This document shows positions 1 to 7,713 of a DNA stretch of 17,141 nt, piece by piece. The stretch's first letter is position 1, and each line of letters starts with the position of its first letter. A program made the position numbers and the translations under genes. The DNA comes from an uncultured Prevotellaceae bacterium (lineage in GTDB: Bacteria > Bacteroidota > Bacteroidia > Bacteroidales > Bacteroidaceae), in contig CAMNHM010000052.1 in NCBI GenBank assembly GCA_946539475.1, positions 1 to 17,141 on the forward strand, given 5' to 3'. A model generated the notes under the pieces. The model was not told the DNA's origin, did not search any database, and saw nothing but the letters and a program-made list of their open reading frames with translations.

Positions 1-1336
1 ACTCCTTTGTGTCGGGCCGTAGTGAGAAGGAGTGGGTGAGGAAGTTGTCGGGAGCAGTGTTCTCGTCCATGCGTCGCACGAGGTAGGAGATGGCGTTGAG
101 GAAGTGCTCCTTCTTGACAACGGGCGTGTAGAGTATGACGTGATTGCCCAGCTTCTTCTGGGCGCGCCATACGTGGTTGGCCATTCCCTCGAGCATCTCG
201 AAGCAGAAACAGTCCTTTGGCGTCTGATACATTTCGGTGAGGAGGTAGGCATAGGAGATGGTGAAGAGATTGTGGGAGGCCATACCGATATGCAGCACGC
301 GGGCGTTCTCAGGCTTCAGGCCGCGCTCGATGATGTGCAGGTAGTTGGCGTCGACCTCCGTCTTGTTGCTCCTGACGGGGTTTGGCCATCCGCGCAGGTC
401 GCTGACGATGTTCTCCATATCGAGGTTACAGCCCTTTACAATGCGCATCTTGATGGGCGCTCCGCCCTCGGCCACACGTTGGCGGGCAAACTCGAGCAGC
501 TCGGTCTGGAAGCCCCAGGCGTCGGGCAGGTAGGCTTGGACTACGATGCCTGCCTCGTAGTTCTTGAACTGTGGCAACGAGAGCACGTCCTTGAAGAGCT
601 TCATCGTCAGGTGGGCATCTTTGTATTCCTCCATGTCGAGGTTGATGAATTTTGCTCGCTTCTCACCGTTGGGTGTCGTGTATGGATTGTCGATGGCAGC
701 CTGATAGAGGGCAGACATGCGGCGGATGAGCTCTGGGAAGCTCTCTTGATAGTTCAGTGCATGGGTTTGTGCATAGATGCCCGAAATCTTTACGCTGATA
801 TAGTTGATGTCGGGCTCTTTCAGCGCTTCCAGATACGACTGGTAGCGCTTGTCGGCTTCTTCGTTGCCCAGCACTACCTCGCCCAGCAGGTTGACGTTCT
901 GCCCGATGTCCTCTTGGAAACGTGTGGCCAGATGCTTCGTCAGGTTGGGGCGGGCAGCATTGATGATGACACGACTGGTGTCGCGACGCAGACGCCACTT
1001 AATGATGGGCACGGCAGCCCAGTTGAACAGTGGCAGATAGGCAAACTTCTGGTACATCCAGAAGAGGGCATGATCGGTAGAGTTGAGGAACTGTGGGATG
1101 CCATACTGGTCGATGAGATCTTTCACGCGGACAGCCAGCTTCTGGGTGTCGCGCACCTGACTGGTCTCGTCGAGCATGCGCACGATAAACTTCTTGTCAG
1201 TTGGCGTGGTGACCATCGTGCCGTACATGTGCTGTTCGTCTTTCTCGAGCTTGGTCAGACCGGCATAGCTCTCGTCGTAAAGTTTTCTCATCCAGGCAAA
1301 CACCTCCTGAATGGTAGGTAGCTTCTGTTCTTCCAT
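1..1336 (-). CDS. putA: Proline dehydrogenase part of a PutA-type bifunctional enzyme (partial, 3' end outside window)
   Basis: The start ATG is the complement of 1334-1336 and the frame stays open to base 1, giving 445 residues before the edge. It reads MEEQKLPTIQEVFAWMRKLY and lacks the DNA-binding ribbon-helix-helix of E. coli PutA. Proline dehydrogenase barrel motifs appear in order: INYISVKISGIYAQ, FINLDMEEYKD, VVQAYLPDAWGF, KMRIVKGCNLDMEN (family form RLVKGAYW), HIGMASHNLFT, CFEMLEGMANH and finally ISYLVRRMDENTAPDNF, the RRxxEN signature that contacts substrate proline. This enzyme oxidises proline to pyrroline-5-carboxylate using FAD. In this branch the barrel is normally followed by a glutamate-semialdehyde dehydrogenase domain, which would lie to the left of base 1; that fusion is inferred, not seen. 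A TATTTTTG promoter box lies 33 bases upstream. The long plus-strand frame over the same bases is its shadow. Confidence 0.9.
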   Translation of the reverse strand, partial: MEEQKLPTIQEVFAWMRKLYDESYAGLTKLEKDEQHMYGTMVTTPTDKKFIVRMLDETSQVRDTQKLAVRVKDLIDQYGIPQFLNSTDHALFWMYQKFAYLPLFNWAAVPIIKWRLRRDTSRVIINAARPNLTKHLATRFQEDIGQNVNLLGEVVLGNEEADKRYQSYLEALKEPDINYISVKISGIYAQTHALNYQESFPELIRRMSALYQAAIDNPYTTPNGEKRAKFINLDMEEYKDAHLTMKLFKDVLSLPQFKNYEAGIVVQAYLPDAWGFQTELLEFARQRVAEGGAPIKMRIVKGCNLDMENIVSDLRGWPNPVRSNKTEVDANYLHIIERGLKPENARVLHIGMASHNLFTISYAYLLTEMYQTPKDCFCFEMLEGMANHVWRAQKKLGNHVILYTPVVKKEHFLNAISYLVRRMDENTAPDNFLTHSFSLRPDTKE

Positions 1337-1368
1337 AGTCGTAGGGTTTAGTTCGGTAATATTTGCTG

Positions 1369-1376
1369 CAAAAATA
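1369..1376 (-). promoter_or_regulatory. Promoter -7 box of putA
   Basis: On the minus strand this reads TATTTTTG followed by CA, matching Bacteroidetes TAnnTTTG. Transcription would begin near 1362, leaving a leader of about 25 bases. A TTG at 1400-1402 is the nearest -33 candidate but its 23-base spacing is too long, so the -33 element is uncertain. Confidence 0.55.
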
Positions 1377-1451
1377 CGAAATAATCTTCAATTTGGGCTC
1401 AATAGCGTACTAATTATTGTTAATTGAACTCGACGCAGGCCCTATAATTTC

Positions 1452-1470
1452 GCGAAATCGAAGCGAAATC
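1452..1470 (+). repeat. Tandem GCGAAATC repeat upstream of the HAD-panB promoter
   Basis: GCGAAATC occurs at 1452-1459 and again at 1463-1470, an 11-base period, which is about one DNA turn. The pair covers the place where a -33 element would be expected for the -7 box at 1483, and no good TTTG is present there. It could be a protein-binding site that substitutes for the -33 element; this is inference. Confidence 0.35.
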
Positions 1471-1482
1471 ATAAATAATTCG

Positions 1483-1490
1483 TACCTTTG
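1483..1490 (+). promoter_or_regulatory. Promoter -7 box of the HAD-panB-thioesterase-tlpA operon
   Basis: TACCTTTG, followed by CA, is the consensus Bacteroidetes -7 element. It ends only 8 bases before the ATG at 1499, so the transcript should start about 1-5 bases before the start codon. The mRNA is therefore leaderless or nearly so. Confidence 0.75.
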
Positions 1491-1498
1491 CAGCCGAA

Positions 1499-2161
1499 AT
1501 GAAAAAAGGAGAATTAAAGGCAGCCCTCTTCGACCTCGACGGCGTGGTGCTCGATTCCGAGTCGCAATACTCGGTGTTCTGGGGCAGTCAATGCCGGCTC
1601 TACCATCCTGAGCACCCAGGACTGGAGAACGAGATAAAGGGTCAGACGCTGCAGCAGATACTCGAGATGGGATGGAGCGGTCCTCTGGAGAAAGAACGGC
1701 CGGTGCTCGTCGAGCGCCTCAATGCCTTCGAGGCAAAGATGCAGCTCAGTTATCTGCCTGGCTTCGAGACGTTCATCGCCGACCTGCGGCAACATGGGTT
1801 GAGGACGGCGGTAGTGACGAGCAGCAACCAGCTGAAGATGGAGAGCGTGTATCGTCAGCATCCGGAGTTTAGGCAACTTTTCGACGCTATCCTCACCAGC
1901 GAGGACTTTGCTGAGAGCAAGCCCTCGCCCGACTGCTATCTTCGTGCTGCCCGTCGTTTCGGATTGCCGAAGGAGGCTTGCGTGGTGTTTGAGGACAGTA
2001 TCAACGGTCTGCGGTCGGGACGTGCCGCGGGGATGATGGTCGTCGGGCTCGTCACGACGAATCCGTTGGAGAAAGTCGTCCCATTAAGCGATTGTCAAAT
2101 AAGCGATTACATAAATTTCAACTATCAAAGATTGAACCAACTATGGCAGGATATCTTGTGA
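1499..2161 (+). CDS. HAD-superfamily phosphatase, beta-phosphoglucomutase-like
   Basis: 220 residues, the usual length for a HAD subfamily I hydrolase with a small helical cap. Motif I is [11 protein letters not shown] at residues 11-21 (nucleophile D12, acid/base D14). Motif II is VVTSSN with T107/S108, motif III is ESKPSPDCY with K141, and motif IV is VFEDSINGL with E165 and D166. The cap lies at about residues 20-85. The family hydrolyses or transfers phosphate on small sugars or metabolites; the substrate cannot be told from sequence. The ATG at 1499 is the only plausible start because the FDLDG strand begins at residue 11 and an in-frame stop lies at 1472-1474. It is the first gene of a four-gene operon, and its last 19 bases overlap panB. 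Confidence 0.9.
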   Translation: MKKGELKAALFDLDGVVLDSESQYSVFWGSQCRLYHPEHPGLENEIKGQTLQQILEMGWSGPLEKERPVLVERLNAFEAKMQLSYLPGFETFIADLRQHGLRTAVVTSSNQLKMESVYRQHPEFRQLFDAILTSEDFAESKPSPDCYLRAARRFGLPKEACVVFEDSINGLRSGRAAGMMVVGLVTTNPLEKVVPLSDCQISDYINFNYQRLNQLWQDIL

Positions 2162-2964
2162 GTGATGAGCGTAAGGTGACGACTCATCGCTTTATCGAAA
2201 TGAAACAGAAAGGAGAGAAAATCTCCATGCTTACTTCCTATGACTACACAACGGCTGGCATCGTCGACCGTGCCGGCATCGATGGTATCCTTATCGGCGA
2301 CTCTGCATCGAACGTGATGGTGGGCAACCACACGACGCTGCCGATGACTGTCGACCAGATGATCTATCACGCGCGTTCGGTAGTGAATGGCGTGAAGCGG
2401 GCACTCGTCGTATGTGATATGCCCTTTGGCAGCTATCAGACGGGCGAGCACGACGGTGTGGCCAATGCCATCCGTATCATGAAGGAGAGCGGTTGCGATG
2501 CCCTGAAACTGGAGGGTGGGGTGGAGATCCTGCCTACCGTCAAGCGCATCCTCGATGCTGGTATACCTGTGATGGGTCACCTGGGATTGACTCCGCAGTC
2601 AATCAACAAGTTTGGCACCTATGCTGTGCGCGCAAAAGAAGATGGCGAAGCAAAGAAGCTCATCAGCGACGCCCAGGCCCTGGCCGAGGCAGGGTGCTTT
2701 GCCGTCGTATTGGAAAAAGTTCCTGCCGCCCTGGCTCAGCAGGTGACAGCCTTGCTGCCTGTACCGACGATAGGTATCGGAGCCGGTCCGGAGTGTGACG
2801 GACAGATACTGGTCGTGGCCGATATGCTGGGTATGACACAAGGCTTCTCGCCACGGTTCCTGCGTCGCTATGCCGACCTGAACGCTGTGATGACCGATGC
2901 TATTGGCCAGTATGTCACAGATGTCAAGAACGGAGAATTTCCTAACGAGAAAGAATCCTATTGA
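2143..2964 (+). CDS. panB: 3-methyl-2-oxobutanoate hydroxymethyltransferase (ketopantoate hydroxymethyltransferase)
   Basis: 273 residues, full length for PanB. It transfers a hydroxymethyl group from 5,10-methylene-tetrahydrofolate to 2-oxoisovalerate to give ketopantoate, the first committed step to pantothenate and coenzyme A, in the cytosol. Visible family motifs: [10 protein letters not shown] (27-36), IGDSASNVM with metal ligand D53, [10 protein letters not shown] with D92, KLEGG with E124, the catalytic VLEKVP with E191, and the [12 protein letters not shown] phosphate/substrate loop (210-221). I chose the ATG at 2143, giving [17 protein letters not shown], which matches the Bacteroides PanB N-terminus; an upstream in-frame ATG at 2092 would add 17 unconserved residues. 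It overlaps the HAD gene by 19 bases, suggesting coupled translation. No panC or panD is in the window. Confidence 0.97.
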   Translation: MAGYLVSDERKVTTHRFIEMKQKGEKISMLTSYDYTTAGIVDRAGIDGILIGDSASNVMVGNHTTLPMTVDQMIYHARSVVNGVKRALVVCDMPFGSYQTGEHDGVANAIRIMKESGCDALKLEGGVEILPTVKRILDAGIPVMGHLGLTPQSINKFGTYAVRAKEDGEAKKLISDAQALAEAGCFAVVLEKVPAALAQQVTALLPVPTIGIGAGPECDGQILVVADMLGMTQGFSPRFLRRYADLNAVMTDAIGQYVTDVKNGEFPNEKESY

Positions 2965-2966
2965 GA

Positions 2967-3710
2967 ATGGACAAGATAGGACGATACGAGTTTCTGGCTG
3001 AGCCCTTCCATTGCGACTTCAGCGGACAGATCTTCATGGGGCATCTGGGCAACCACATGCTCAATGCAGCTGACTTCCATTCTACGGACAGGGGATTTGG
3101 CATGAGCTATCTGAACACCATCCAGCGGACTTGGGTGCTCTCGCGCCTGGCTATCGAGATGGAGGAGATGCCCCGGCAGTATACGCGTTTCAATGTTGAG
3201 ACGTGGGTGGAGAGCGCGATGCGCTTCTTCACGAATCGCAACTTCCGTGTGGTGTCTGCTGATGGAGAGCATGTCTTCGGATACGGACGCAGCATCTGGG
3301 CAATGATCGACACGGAGACACGCCAGCCTGCCGACATCTTTGCCATCGACAATGGCGCCATCAACGACTGGGTGGTGAGCGACAAGGAATGTCCCATCGC
3401 CAAAGGCGGCCGGGTGAAGATGGGCAACGACGCCGAACTGGTGCGTAGCATCGACACCTATTATAATGATGTGGATATCAACGGACATGTCAACTCTGTG
3501 AAATACATCGAGCATGTGCTTGACCTCTGGCCTGTCGAGTGGTATCGCGAGCATCGGATACGCCGCTTTGAGATAGCCTATGTGGCTGAGGCCCATGCCG
3601 GCGACCAGCTTTCGTTCTATGAGGAGAAGGCTGCCGACGGTGCCTACAACGTCCGCATGGTGAAGTCGGGTGGAGTAGAGGTGGCCCGGGCTGCCGTTCA
3701 TTTTGAGTGA
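2967..3710 (+). CDS. Acyl-ACP thioesterase, FatA/Bacteroides type
   Basis: 247 residues with two tandem hotdog domains, as in plant FatA/FatB and the acyl-ACP thioesterases annotated in Bacteroides. It hydrolyses acyl-acyl carrier protein and releases free fatty acid in the cytosol. The first hotdog spans roughly 1-130, with GNHMLNAADFHSTDRGFG and the helix RTWVLSRLAIEMEEMP. The second starts near 155 and carries the catalytic segment NDVDINGHVNSVKYIEHVLD with D170, N172 and H174, the conserved NxHVNxxxY pattern. The ATG at 2967 is two bases after the panB stop; a TTG two codons earlier would overlap panB but offers nothing more. PanB makes the precursor of the 4'-phosphopantetheine arm of ACP, so the pairing with an ACP thioesterase is metabolically sensible. 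Confidence 0.9.
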   Translation: MDKIGRYEFLAEPFHCDFSGQIFMGHLGNHMLNAADFHSTDRGFGMSYLNTIQRTWVLSRLAIEMEEMPRQYTRFNVETWVESAMRFFTNRNFRVVSADGEHVFGYGRSIWAMIDTETRQPADIFAIDNGAINDWVVSDKECPIAKGGRVKMGNDAELVRSIDTYYNDVDINGHVNSVKYIEHVLDLWPVEWYREHRIRRFEIAYVAEAHAGDQLSFYEEKAADGAYNVRMVKSGGVEVARAAVHFE

Positions 3711-3747
3711 AAAGAAGATAACTATAACAACAAAAGACAATCATCGT

Positions 3748-4812
3748 ATGAAAAAGTGGTTTCTATCAGCTGTAGTGGCATTGACCGCAACGACCGTACA
3801 GGCCCAGCAGAGTTACAATGTGACGGGTACGGCTCCAGCTGACGTAAAGAAAGTGTATGTCGTGACCGTGGGTAATCGCTTCACTCCTGTCGATAGTGCG
3901 GATGTGACAGCAGGTAAGTTTGCCTTGAAGGGCTCACAGCCAGAAAATGCTGTTCTTGGAGTAGGGACGACCGACTTTGCCTTGATGTTCATTAACGACG
4001 GCACACCTATTGAGGCTGACCTCGCCGCACAGACCCTGAAAGGATCGGCACAAAACGTGAAACTCAACGGCTATGACCGCGAGCTGACCGTGATCGACAA
4101 TGAGATGGGCAAGATTATGGCCGCCGTCAGGAGCGGAGCTGTGTCTGAGGCAAAGATGGACTCAGTGGCAAATCACTATATGTCGCTGGCTGAGAAGAAG
4201 GAAGCCCGCGAGATTGAAATCGTCCGCGAGAATCTTGACAACATGATTCCCGTCGTATTCCTTCCTGATCTGACCCATAGTCTGGATTACAATCAGCTGA
4301 AAGAGTTCTGCAATGCTGATCGTCCTTACTACAACCACAGAGCGATGCTTCCGCTTATTATCCAGAGAGACAACCTGGCCAAGCGCCAACCGGGAATGAT
4401 GTTTACCGACATGACCATCCCCGATATGGACGGCAAGGAGCACAAGCTCAGCGAGTGGCTGGGTAAGGGTCAGTACGTGATGATCGATTTCTGGGCATCA
4501 TGGTGTGGGCCCTGTCGTCAGGAGATGCCCAACGTGGTGGCCAATTACGAAAAATACCATGCTAAGGGCTTCGAGATTATCGGCATATCCTTCGACCGTT
4601 CGGCTGAATCTTGGAAGAAAGCCGTTGAACAGATGAACATGAAATGGCCGCAGCTCTCAGACCTGGGCTACTGGCAGTCGGCAGCAGCTGGCGTCTATGG
4701 CATTAACTCCATTCCCGCCAGCATCCTCTTTGATGGCAGCGGAAAGATTATTGCTACCAATCTGCGTGACGAGAAATTGGGAGCAAAGCTAAAGGAACTT
4801 TACGGCATCTGA
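3748..4812 (+). CDS. Secreted TlpA-like thioredoxin with N-terminal DUF4369-type domain
   Basis: 354 residues from the ATG at 3748; an earlier in-frame ATG at 3703 lies inside the thioesterase gene and would bury the signal peptide. Residues 1-21 (MKKWFLSAVVALTATTVQAQ) are a signal peptide ending in a VQA-Q cleavage site, so the protein acts in the periplasm or envelope. Residues about 22-115 form a beta-rich DUF4369-like region, followed by a helical linker of about 100 residues. The thioredoxin fold begins near 215; FWASWCGPCRQEMP carries the redox cysteines C253 and C256, and SIPAS supplies cis-proline P323. The family reduces or shuffles disulfides in exported proteins or cytochrome maturation partners; the client here is unknown. 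It starts 37 bases after the thioesterase with no promoter word between, so it is probably cotranscribed. Its last 13 bases overlap the convergent FolK-like gene. Confidence 0.88.
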   Translation: MKKWFLSAVVALTATTVQAQQSYNVTGTAPADVKKVYVVTVGNRFTPVDSADVTAGKFALKGSQPENAVLGVGTTDFALMFINDGTPIEADLAAQTLKGSAQNVKLNGYDRELTVIDNEMGKIMAAVRSGAVSEAKMDSVANHYMSLAEKKEAREIEIVRENLDNMIPVVFLPDLTHSLDYNQLKEFCNADRPYYNHRAMLPLIIQRDNLAKRQPGMMFTDMTIPDMDGKEHKLSEWLGKGQYVMIDFWASWCGPCRQEMPNVVANYEKYHAKGFEIIGISFDRSAESWKKAVEQMNMKWPQLSDLGYWQSAAAGVYGINSIPASILFDGSGKIIATNLRDEKLGAKLKELYGI

Positions 4813-5201
4813 TGCTCTGGCTCAGACCCGCCAAGCATGACGAGTAAATCACGGACGTAGCTGCGCTGCCAGTCGCGCACGTGAAAGCGAATCTCGTCAT
4901 GCTGCAGCAAATCGAGATCGATAGGGACAAGGCCCTGGAGGCGCAGTGAGTCTGTGCGCCCCAGGGCTTTCTCTATGTCCTTCAGTCGTTGGTTGAGCTC
5001 ATCGCTGTCAAGCTCGCAACATGCCTGCACCAGCTGGTTGAGGTAGAGCACTCCCTCAGCCGACGACTTACCGACGGGCTCCGTCCAGATTTCCTTTGTA
5101 TAGCAAGCCGACGAGAATATCTGCACCAGAGCCTCCCGGGCTTGGTGCAGATGCTCCTCTTGATGGTAGTTGCTGGCCAGCGATATGAGTACGCTATGCA
5201 T
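4800..5201 (-). CDS. Short, divergent FolK-like (HPPK) protein
   Basis: 133 residues from the ATG at the complement of 5199-5201. HPPK transfers pyrophosphate from ATP to 6-hydroxymethyl-dihydropterin in folate synthesis. Family traces: ISLASNYHQEEHL near residues 6-18 (compare the GSNLG start), VLYLNQLVQACCEL, LKDIEKALGRTDS, and PIDLDLL at 93-99 with the two acidic metal ligands D95 and D97. After this, normal HPPK continues with PHPxMxxRxFVLxPL and about 25 more residues; here only HVRDWQRSYVRDLL remains and the protein stops. At 133 residues it is about 25 short of the usual 158. It may be a trimmed but active kinase or a pseudoenzyme. The start codon overlaps the end of the malic enzyme gene by 8 bases, so the two are translationally coupled. 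A start seven codons upstream is possible but would overlap more. Confidence 0.7.
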   Translation of the reverse strand: MHSVLISLASNYHQEEHLHQAREALVQIFSSACYTKEIWTEPVGKSSAEGVLYLNQLVQACCELDSDELNQRLKDIEKALGRTDSLRLQGLVPIDLDLLQHDEIRFHVRDWQRSYVRDLLVMLGGSEPEHQMP

Positions 5202-7506
5202 TGTTTTTCTGTTGCTTGGCAATGCGGTCTTTCACCTTGAAGACGTAAGCATCGATGGTGGCGACGGCAACGATGTTCACCACATCGCGGACAGAGGCTC
5301 CGAAGTCGACGAAATGGATGGCTTTGTTCAGTCCCATCTGGATGGGACCGATAATCTCGGCGTCGGCTCCTAGCATTTGTAGCATCTTATACGAAGAACG
5401 GGCACTGGTCAGATTGGGGAAAACCAGTGTGTTGACATCTTTTCCACAAAGGCGGGAGAAGGGGTACTGTTCGTCGCGCAGCTCACGGTCGAGGGCAAAG
5501 CCTATCTGCATCTCACCGTCGATGGGCAGGTCGGGATACAGCTCGTGCAACTGTTCGACGGCGTGCTTCACCTTTAGTGCACCGTCGCTGGTGGAACTTC
5601 CGAAGTTCGAGTGACTTATCATAGAGATGACAGGCTTCTCGTTGAAGAATCGAACGGCCGTTGCAGCCAGCTTCCCGATGTCGACCAGCGTGTCAGTATC
5701 GGGGTTTTCATTCACCAGCGTATCGGCAATATAGAGTGTGCCTCGAGGCGAGTTGATGATGTGCATGGCTCCGAAATGCTTGTACTCAGGACGGATGCCG
5801 ATGACCTCCTTGACCACCTTTACCGTGTTGGAATATTTCGTGTAGAGACCTGTGATGAAGGCATCGGCCTCACCCGTCTCCACCATCATCATGCCGAAGT
5901 AGTTGCGCTCAAACATCTTGTCGTTGGCCTCCTGGAAAGTGTAGCCCTCGCGCTGTCGCTTTTCGGTGAGTATGCGGGCGTAGCGCTCGCGGCGCTCCTG
6001 CTCAGAGGGATGGCGCAGGTTGACAATCTCGATGCCCTCGAGTGAGAGGTCGAGACTCTTTGCCATCTTGGCAATCACCTCGTCGTTGCCCAGCAGGATG
6101 GGGTGACAGATGCCTTCGGCCTTAGCCTGGACGGCAGCCTTCAGCATTGTCGGGTGGACAGCCTCGGCGAAGACTACGCGCTGGGGATGGGCAGCGGCGG
6201 TGGCATAGAGCTTCTGGGTGAGCTTTGTCTCCTGTCCCAGGAGCACGCTGAGCGAGTCCTTGTACTGCTCCCAGTTCGTGATCGTCTTGCGGGCGACGCC
6301 GCTATCGATGGCAGCTTTCGCAACGGCGGCGCTCACCTCGCTGATGAGTCGGGGGTCGACGGGCTTGGGGATGAAGTAGTCGCGACCAAACCGGAGATTG
6401 TTCACCTTATAGACATCGTTCACCACGTCGGGTACTGGTTGCTTGGCCAGGTCGGCGATGGCGTTCACGGCAGCCAGTTTCATCTCCTCGTTGATGGCAG
6501 TAGCATGAACGTCAAGAGCACCGCGGAAGATGTAGGGGAAGCCAATCACATTATTTATCTGGTTGGGATAGTCGGTGCGACCGGTCGACATCAGCACGTC
6601 GGGACGGGCGTCCATAGCATCCTCATAGGTGATTTCGGGCGTGGGGTTGGCCAAAGCGAAGATCACGGGGGCGCTGGCCATCGAGCGCACCATGTCTTTC
6701 GACAGTACATTGCCCTTTGAAAGTCCCACGAAGACGTCGGCGCCATTGACGGCCTCAGCCAGCGTGTGGATGTCGGTACGGGTGGTAGCGAAGAATCGCT
6801 TCTGCTCGTTCAGGTCCTCACGGGCGATACTGATCACTCCCTTCGAGTCGAGCATGACAATATTCTCCTTGCGCGCGCCTATAGCCATATACAGTTTCGT
6901 ACACGAGATAGCGGCTGCTCCGGCTCCGTTGACCACAATCTTCACCTGAGCAATGTCCTTGCCGATGACCTCCAGCGCATTCTTCAGGCCGGCTGCCGAT
7001 ATGATGGCCGTGCCGTGCTGGTCGTCGTGCATCACGGGGATATTGAGTGTGCGCTTCAGGCGTTCCTCGATATAAAAGCATTCAGGAGCCTTGATGTCTT
7101 CCAGGTTGATGCCGCCGAAGGTGGGGGCGATGCGCTCTACGGCTTCGCAGAACTTCTCGGGGTCTTTCTCGTCGACTTCAATGTCGAAGACGTCGATACC
7201 ACCGTAAATCTTGAACAACAGTCCTTTGCCTTCCATGACGGGCTTTCCGCTCATGGCTCCGATGTCGCCAAGTCCCAATACTGCTGTTCCGTTGGAGATG
7301 ACTGCCACAAGATTGCCCTTGTCGGTGTAGCGGTAAGCGTCGTCAGGGTTCTGCTGAATCTCCAGGCAGGGATAGGCGACACCTGGCGAATAGGCCAGTG
7401 ACAGGTCGGTTTGCGTACGATATGCCTTCGTGGGCTTTACTTCAATTTTTCCAGGGCGACCGCTCTCGTGATAGGCGAGGGCCGCTTCTTTTGTTATCTT
7501 AACCAT
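5194..7506 (-). CDS. maeB: NADP-dependent malic enzyme with C-terminal phosphotransacetylase-like domain
   Basis: 770 residues, the length of large MaeB-type enzymes. It decarboxylates malate to pyruvate, yielding NADPH, in the cytosol. The N-terminal malic domain carries [11 protein letters not shown] with Y39, [10 protein letters not shown] with K94, [11 protein letters not shown] and [11 protein letters not shown] with D161/D162. A Rossmann domain follows, with [12 protein letters not shown] (191-202) and [10 protein letters not shown]. From about residue 430 to the end lies the phosphate acetyl/butyryltransferase-like domain, which in E. coli MaeB serves allosteric control by acetyl-CoA and related metabolites rather than catalysis. 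The ATG at 7506 gives [20 protein letters not shown], the family start; the frame opens 18 codons earlier, but that stretch contains the promoter. A consensus promoter lies 25 bases upstream, and a decayed second copy lies further out. It forms an operon with the FolK-like gene. Confidence 0.95.
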   Translation of the reverse strand: MVKITKEAALAYHESGRPGKIEVKPTKAYRTQTDLSLAYSPGVAYPCLEIQQNPDDAYRYTDKGNLVAVISNGTAVLGLGDIGAMSGKPVMEGKGLLFKIYGGIDVFDIEVDEKDPEKFCEAVERIAPTFGGINLEDIKAPECFYIEERLKRTLNIPVMHDDQHGTAIISAAGLKNALEVIGKDIAQVKIVVNGAGAAAISCTKLYMAIGARKENIVMLDSKGVISIAREDLNEQKRFFATTRTDIHTLAEAVNGADVFVGLSKGNVLSKDMVRSMASAPVIFALANPTPEITYEDAMDARPDVLMSTGRTDYPNQINNVIGFPYIFRGALDVHATAINEEMKLAAVNAIADLAKQPVPDVVNDVYKVNNLRFGRDYFIPKPVDPRLISEVSAAVAKAAIDSGVARKTITNWEQYKDSLSVLLGQETKLTQKLYATAAAHPQRVVFAEAVHPTMLKAAVQAKAEGICHPILLGNDEVIAKMAKSLDLSLEGIEIVNLRHPSEQERRERYARILTEKRQREGYTFQEANDKMFERNYFGMMMVETGEADAFITGLYTKYSNTVKVVKEVIGIRPEYKHFGAMHIINSPRGTLYIADTLVNENPDTDTLVDIGKLAATAVRFFNEKPVISMISHSNFGSSTSDGALKVKHAVEQLHELYPDLPIDGEMQIGFALDRELRDEQYPFSRLCGKDVNTLVFPNLTSARSSYKMLQMLGADAEIIGPIQMGLNKAIHFVDFGASVRDVVNIVAVATIDAYVFKVKDRIAKQQKNNA

Positions 7507-7530
7507 TTGTGCTGATATTAAAATCGCATG

Positions 7531-7561
7531 CAAAGGTACGAATAAGTGAGGGAAATGCAAA
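7531..7561 (-). promoter_or_regulatory. Proximal promoter of maeB
   Basis: On the minus strand TTTG (7558-7561) is followed by a 19-base spacer and TACCTTTG (7531-7538), then CA: an exact match to the Bacteroidetes TTTG-N19-21-TAnnTTTG layout. The start point should be near 7524, leaving a leader of about 20 bases to the ATG at 7506. Confidence 0.85.
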
Positions 7562-7582
7562 AGGAATTCAAGAATTTCTTTT
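7559..7582. promoter_or_regulatory. Imperfect 24-base palindrome, candidate operator 1
   Basis: Arms AAAAGGAATTC (7559-7569) and GAATTTCTTTT (7572-7582) are separated by two bases and mismatch at one position. The palindrome overlaps the maeB -33 element at 7558-7561, so a bound protein would be expected to block or alter that promoter. Confidence 0.5.
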
Positions 7583-7616
7583 CATTTCCGAGCGAAAGTA
7601 CCTTCGAGCGCCAGCT

Positions 7617-7668
7617 CAGAGGTACGAATAAGTGTGGGAAATACAAAAGAAAAATCGATTTTTCTTTG
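7617..7668. repeat. Copy 2 of the duplicated promoter-palindrome unit, with decayed maeB-type promoter
   Basis: This copy keeps the minus-strand TTTG (7644-7647) and the 19-base spacer, but its -7 box reads TACCTCTG (7617-7624) instead of TACCTTTG. It is probably weak or dead as a promoter for maeB, yet carries the better palindrome of the two, which also overlaps the tetR promoter. Confidence 0.65.
7646..7667. promoter_or_regulatory. Perfect 22-base palindrome, candidate TetR operator
   Basis: A perfect inverted repeat with no spacer, centred on ATCGAT between 7656 and 7657; the inner 18 bases read AGAAAAATCGATTTTTCT. Its right end overlaps the tetR -33 element (7665-7668) and its left end overlaps the -33 element of the decayed maeB promoter copy. 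Size, symmetry and placement fit an operator for the adjacent TetR-family protein acting on its own promoter. That this protein binds here is inferred. Confidence 0.6.
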
Positions 7669-7696
7669 GTTTTATGCTTACTTATTTGTACCTTTG
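7665..7696 (+). promoter_or_regulatory. Promoter of the tetR-SGNH-MBOAT operon
   Basis: TTTG (7665-7668), a 20-base spacer and TACCTTTG (7689-7696) followed by CA match the Bacteroidetes consensus. The start point should be near 7702, about 12 bases before the ATG at 7714. Confidence 0.85.
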
Positions 7697-7713
7697 CACC
7701 CAGTTAGAAGAGA

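Larger units (their letters stand above)
7531..7582. repeat. Copy 1 of a duplicated promoter-palindrome unit
   Basis: The 52 bases align without gaps to 7617-7668, 86 bases away. The first 33 positions, covering the minus-strand promoter, differ at only 3 sites; the palindrome half has diverged more in its centre but is still an inverted repeat. Copy 1 holds the intact TACCTTTG. Confidence 0.7.

Noticed and set aside
32..1321. 429-codon plus-strand open frame
   Set aside because: It runs opposite to the proline dehydrogenase frame, whose translation contains many ordered family motifs; the plus-strand protein shows low-complexity V/L/H/G-rich content typical of a shadow.
2958..3740. 260-codon minus-strand open frame over the thioesterase gene
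   Set aside because: The plus-strand protein has two hotdog domains with the catalytic NxHVN motif, so this is its shadow.
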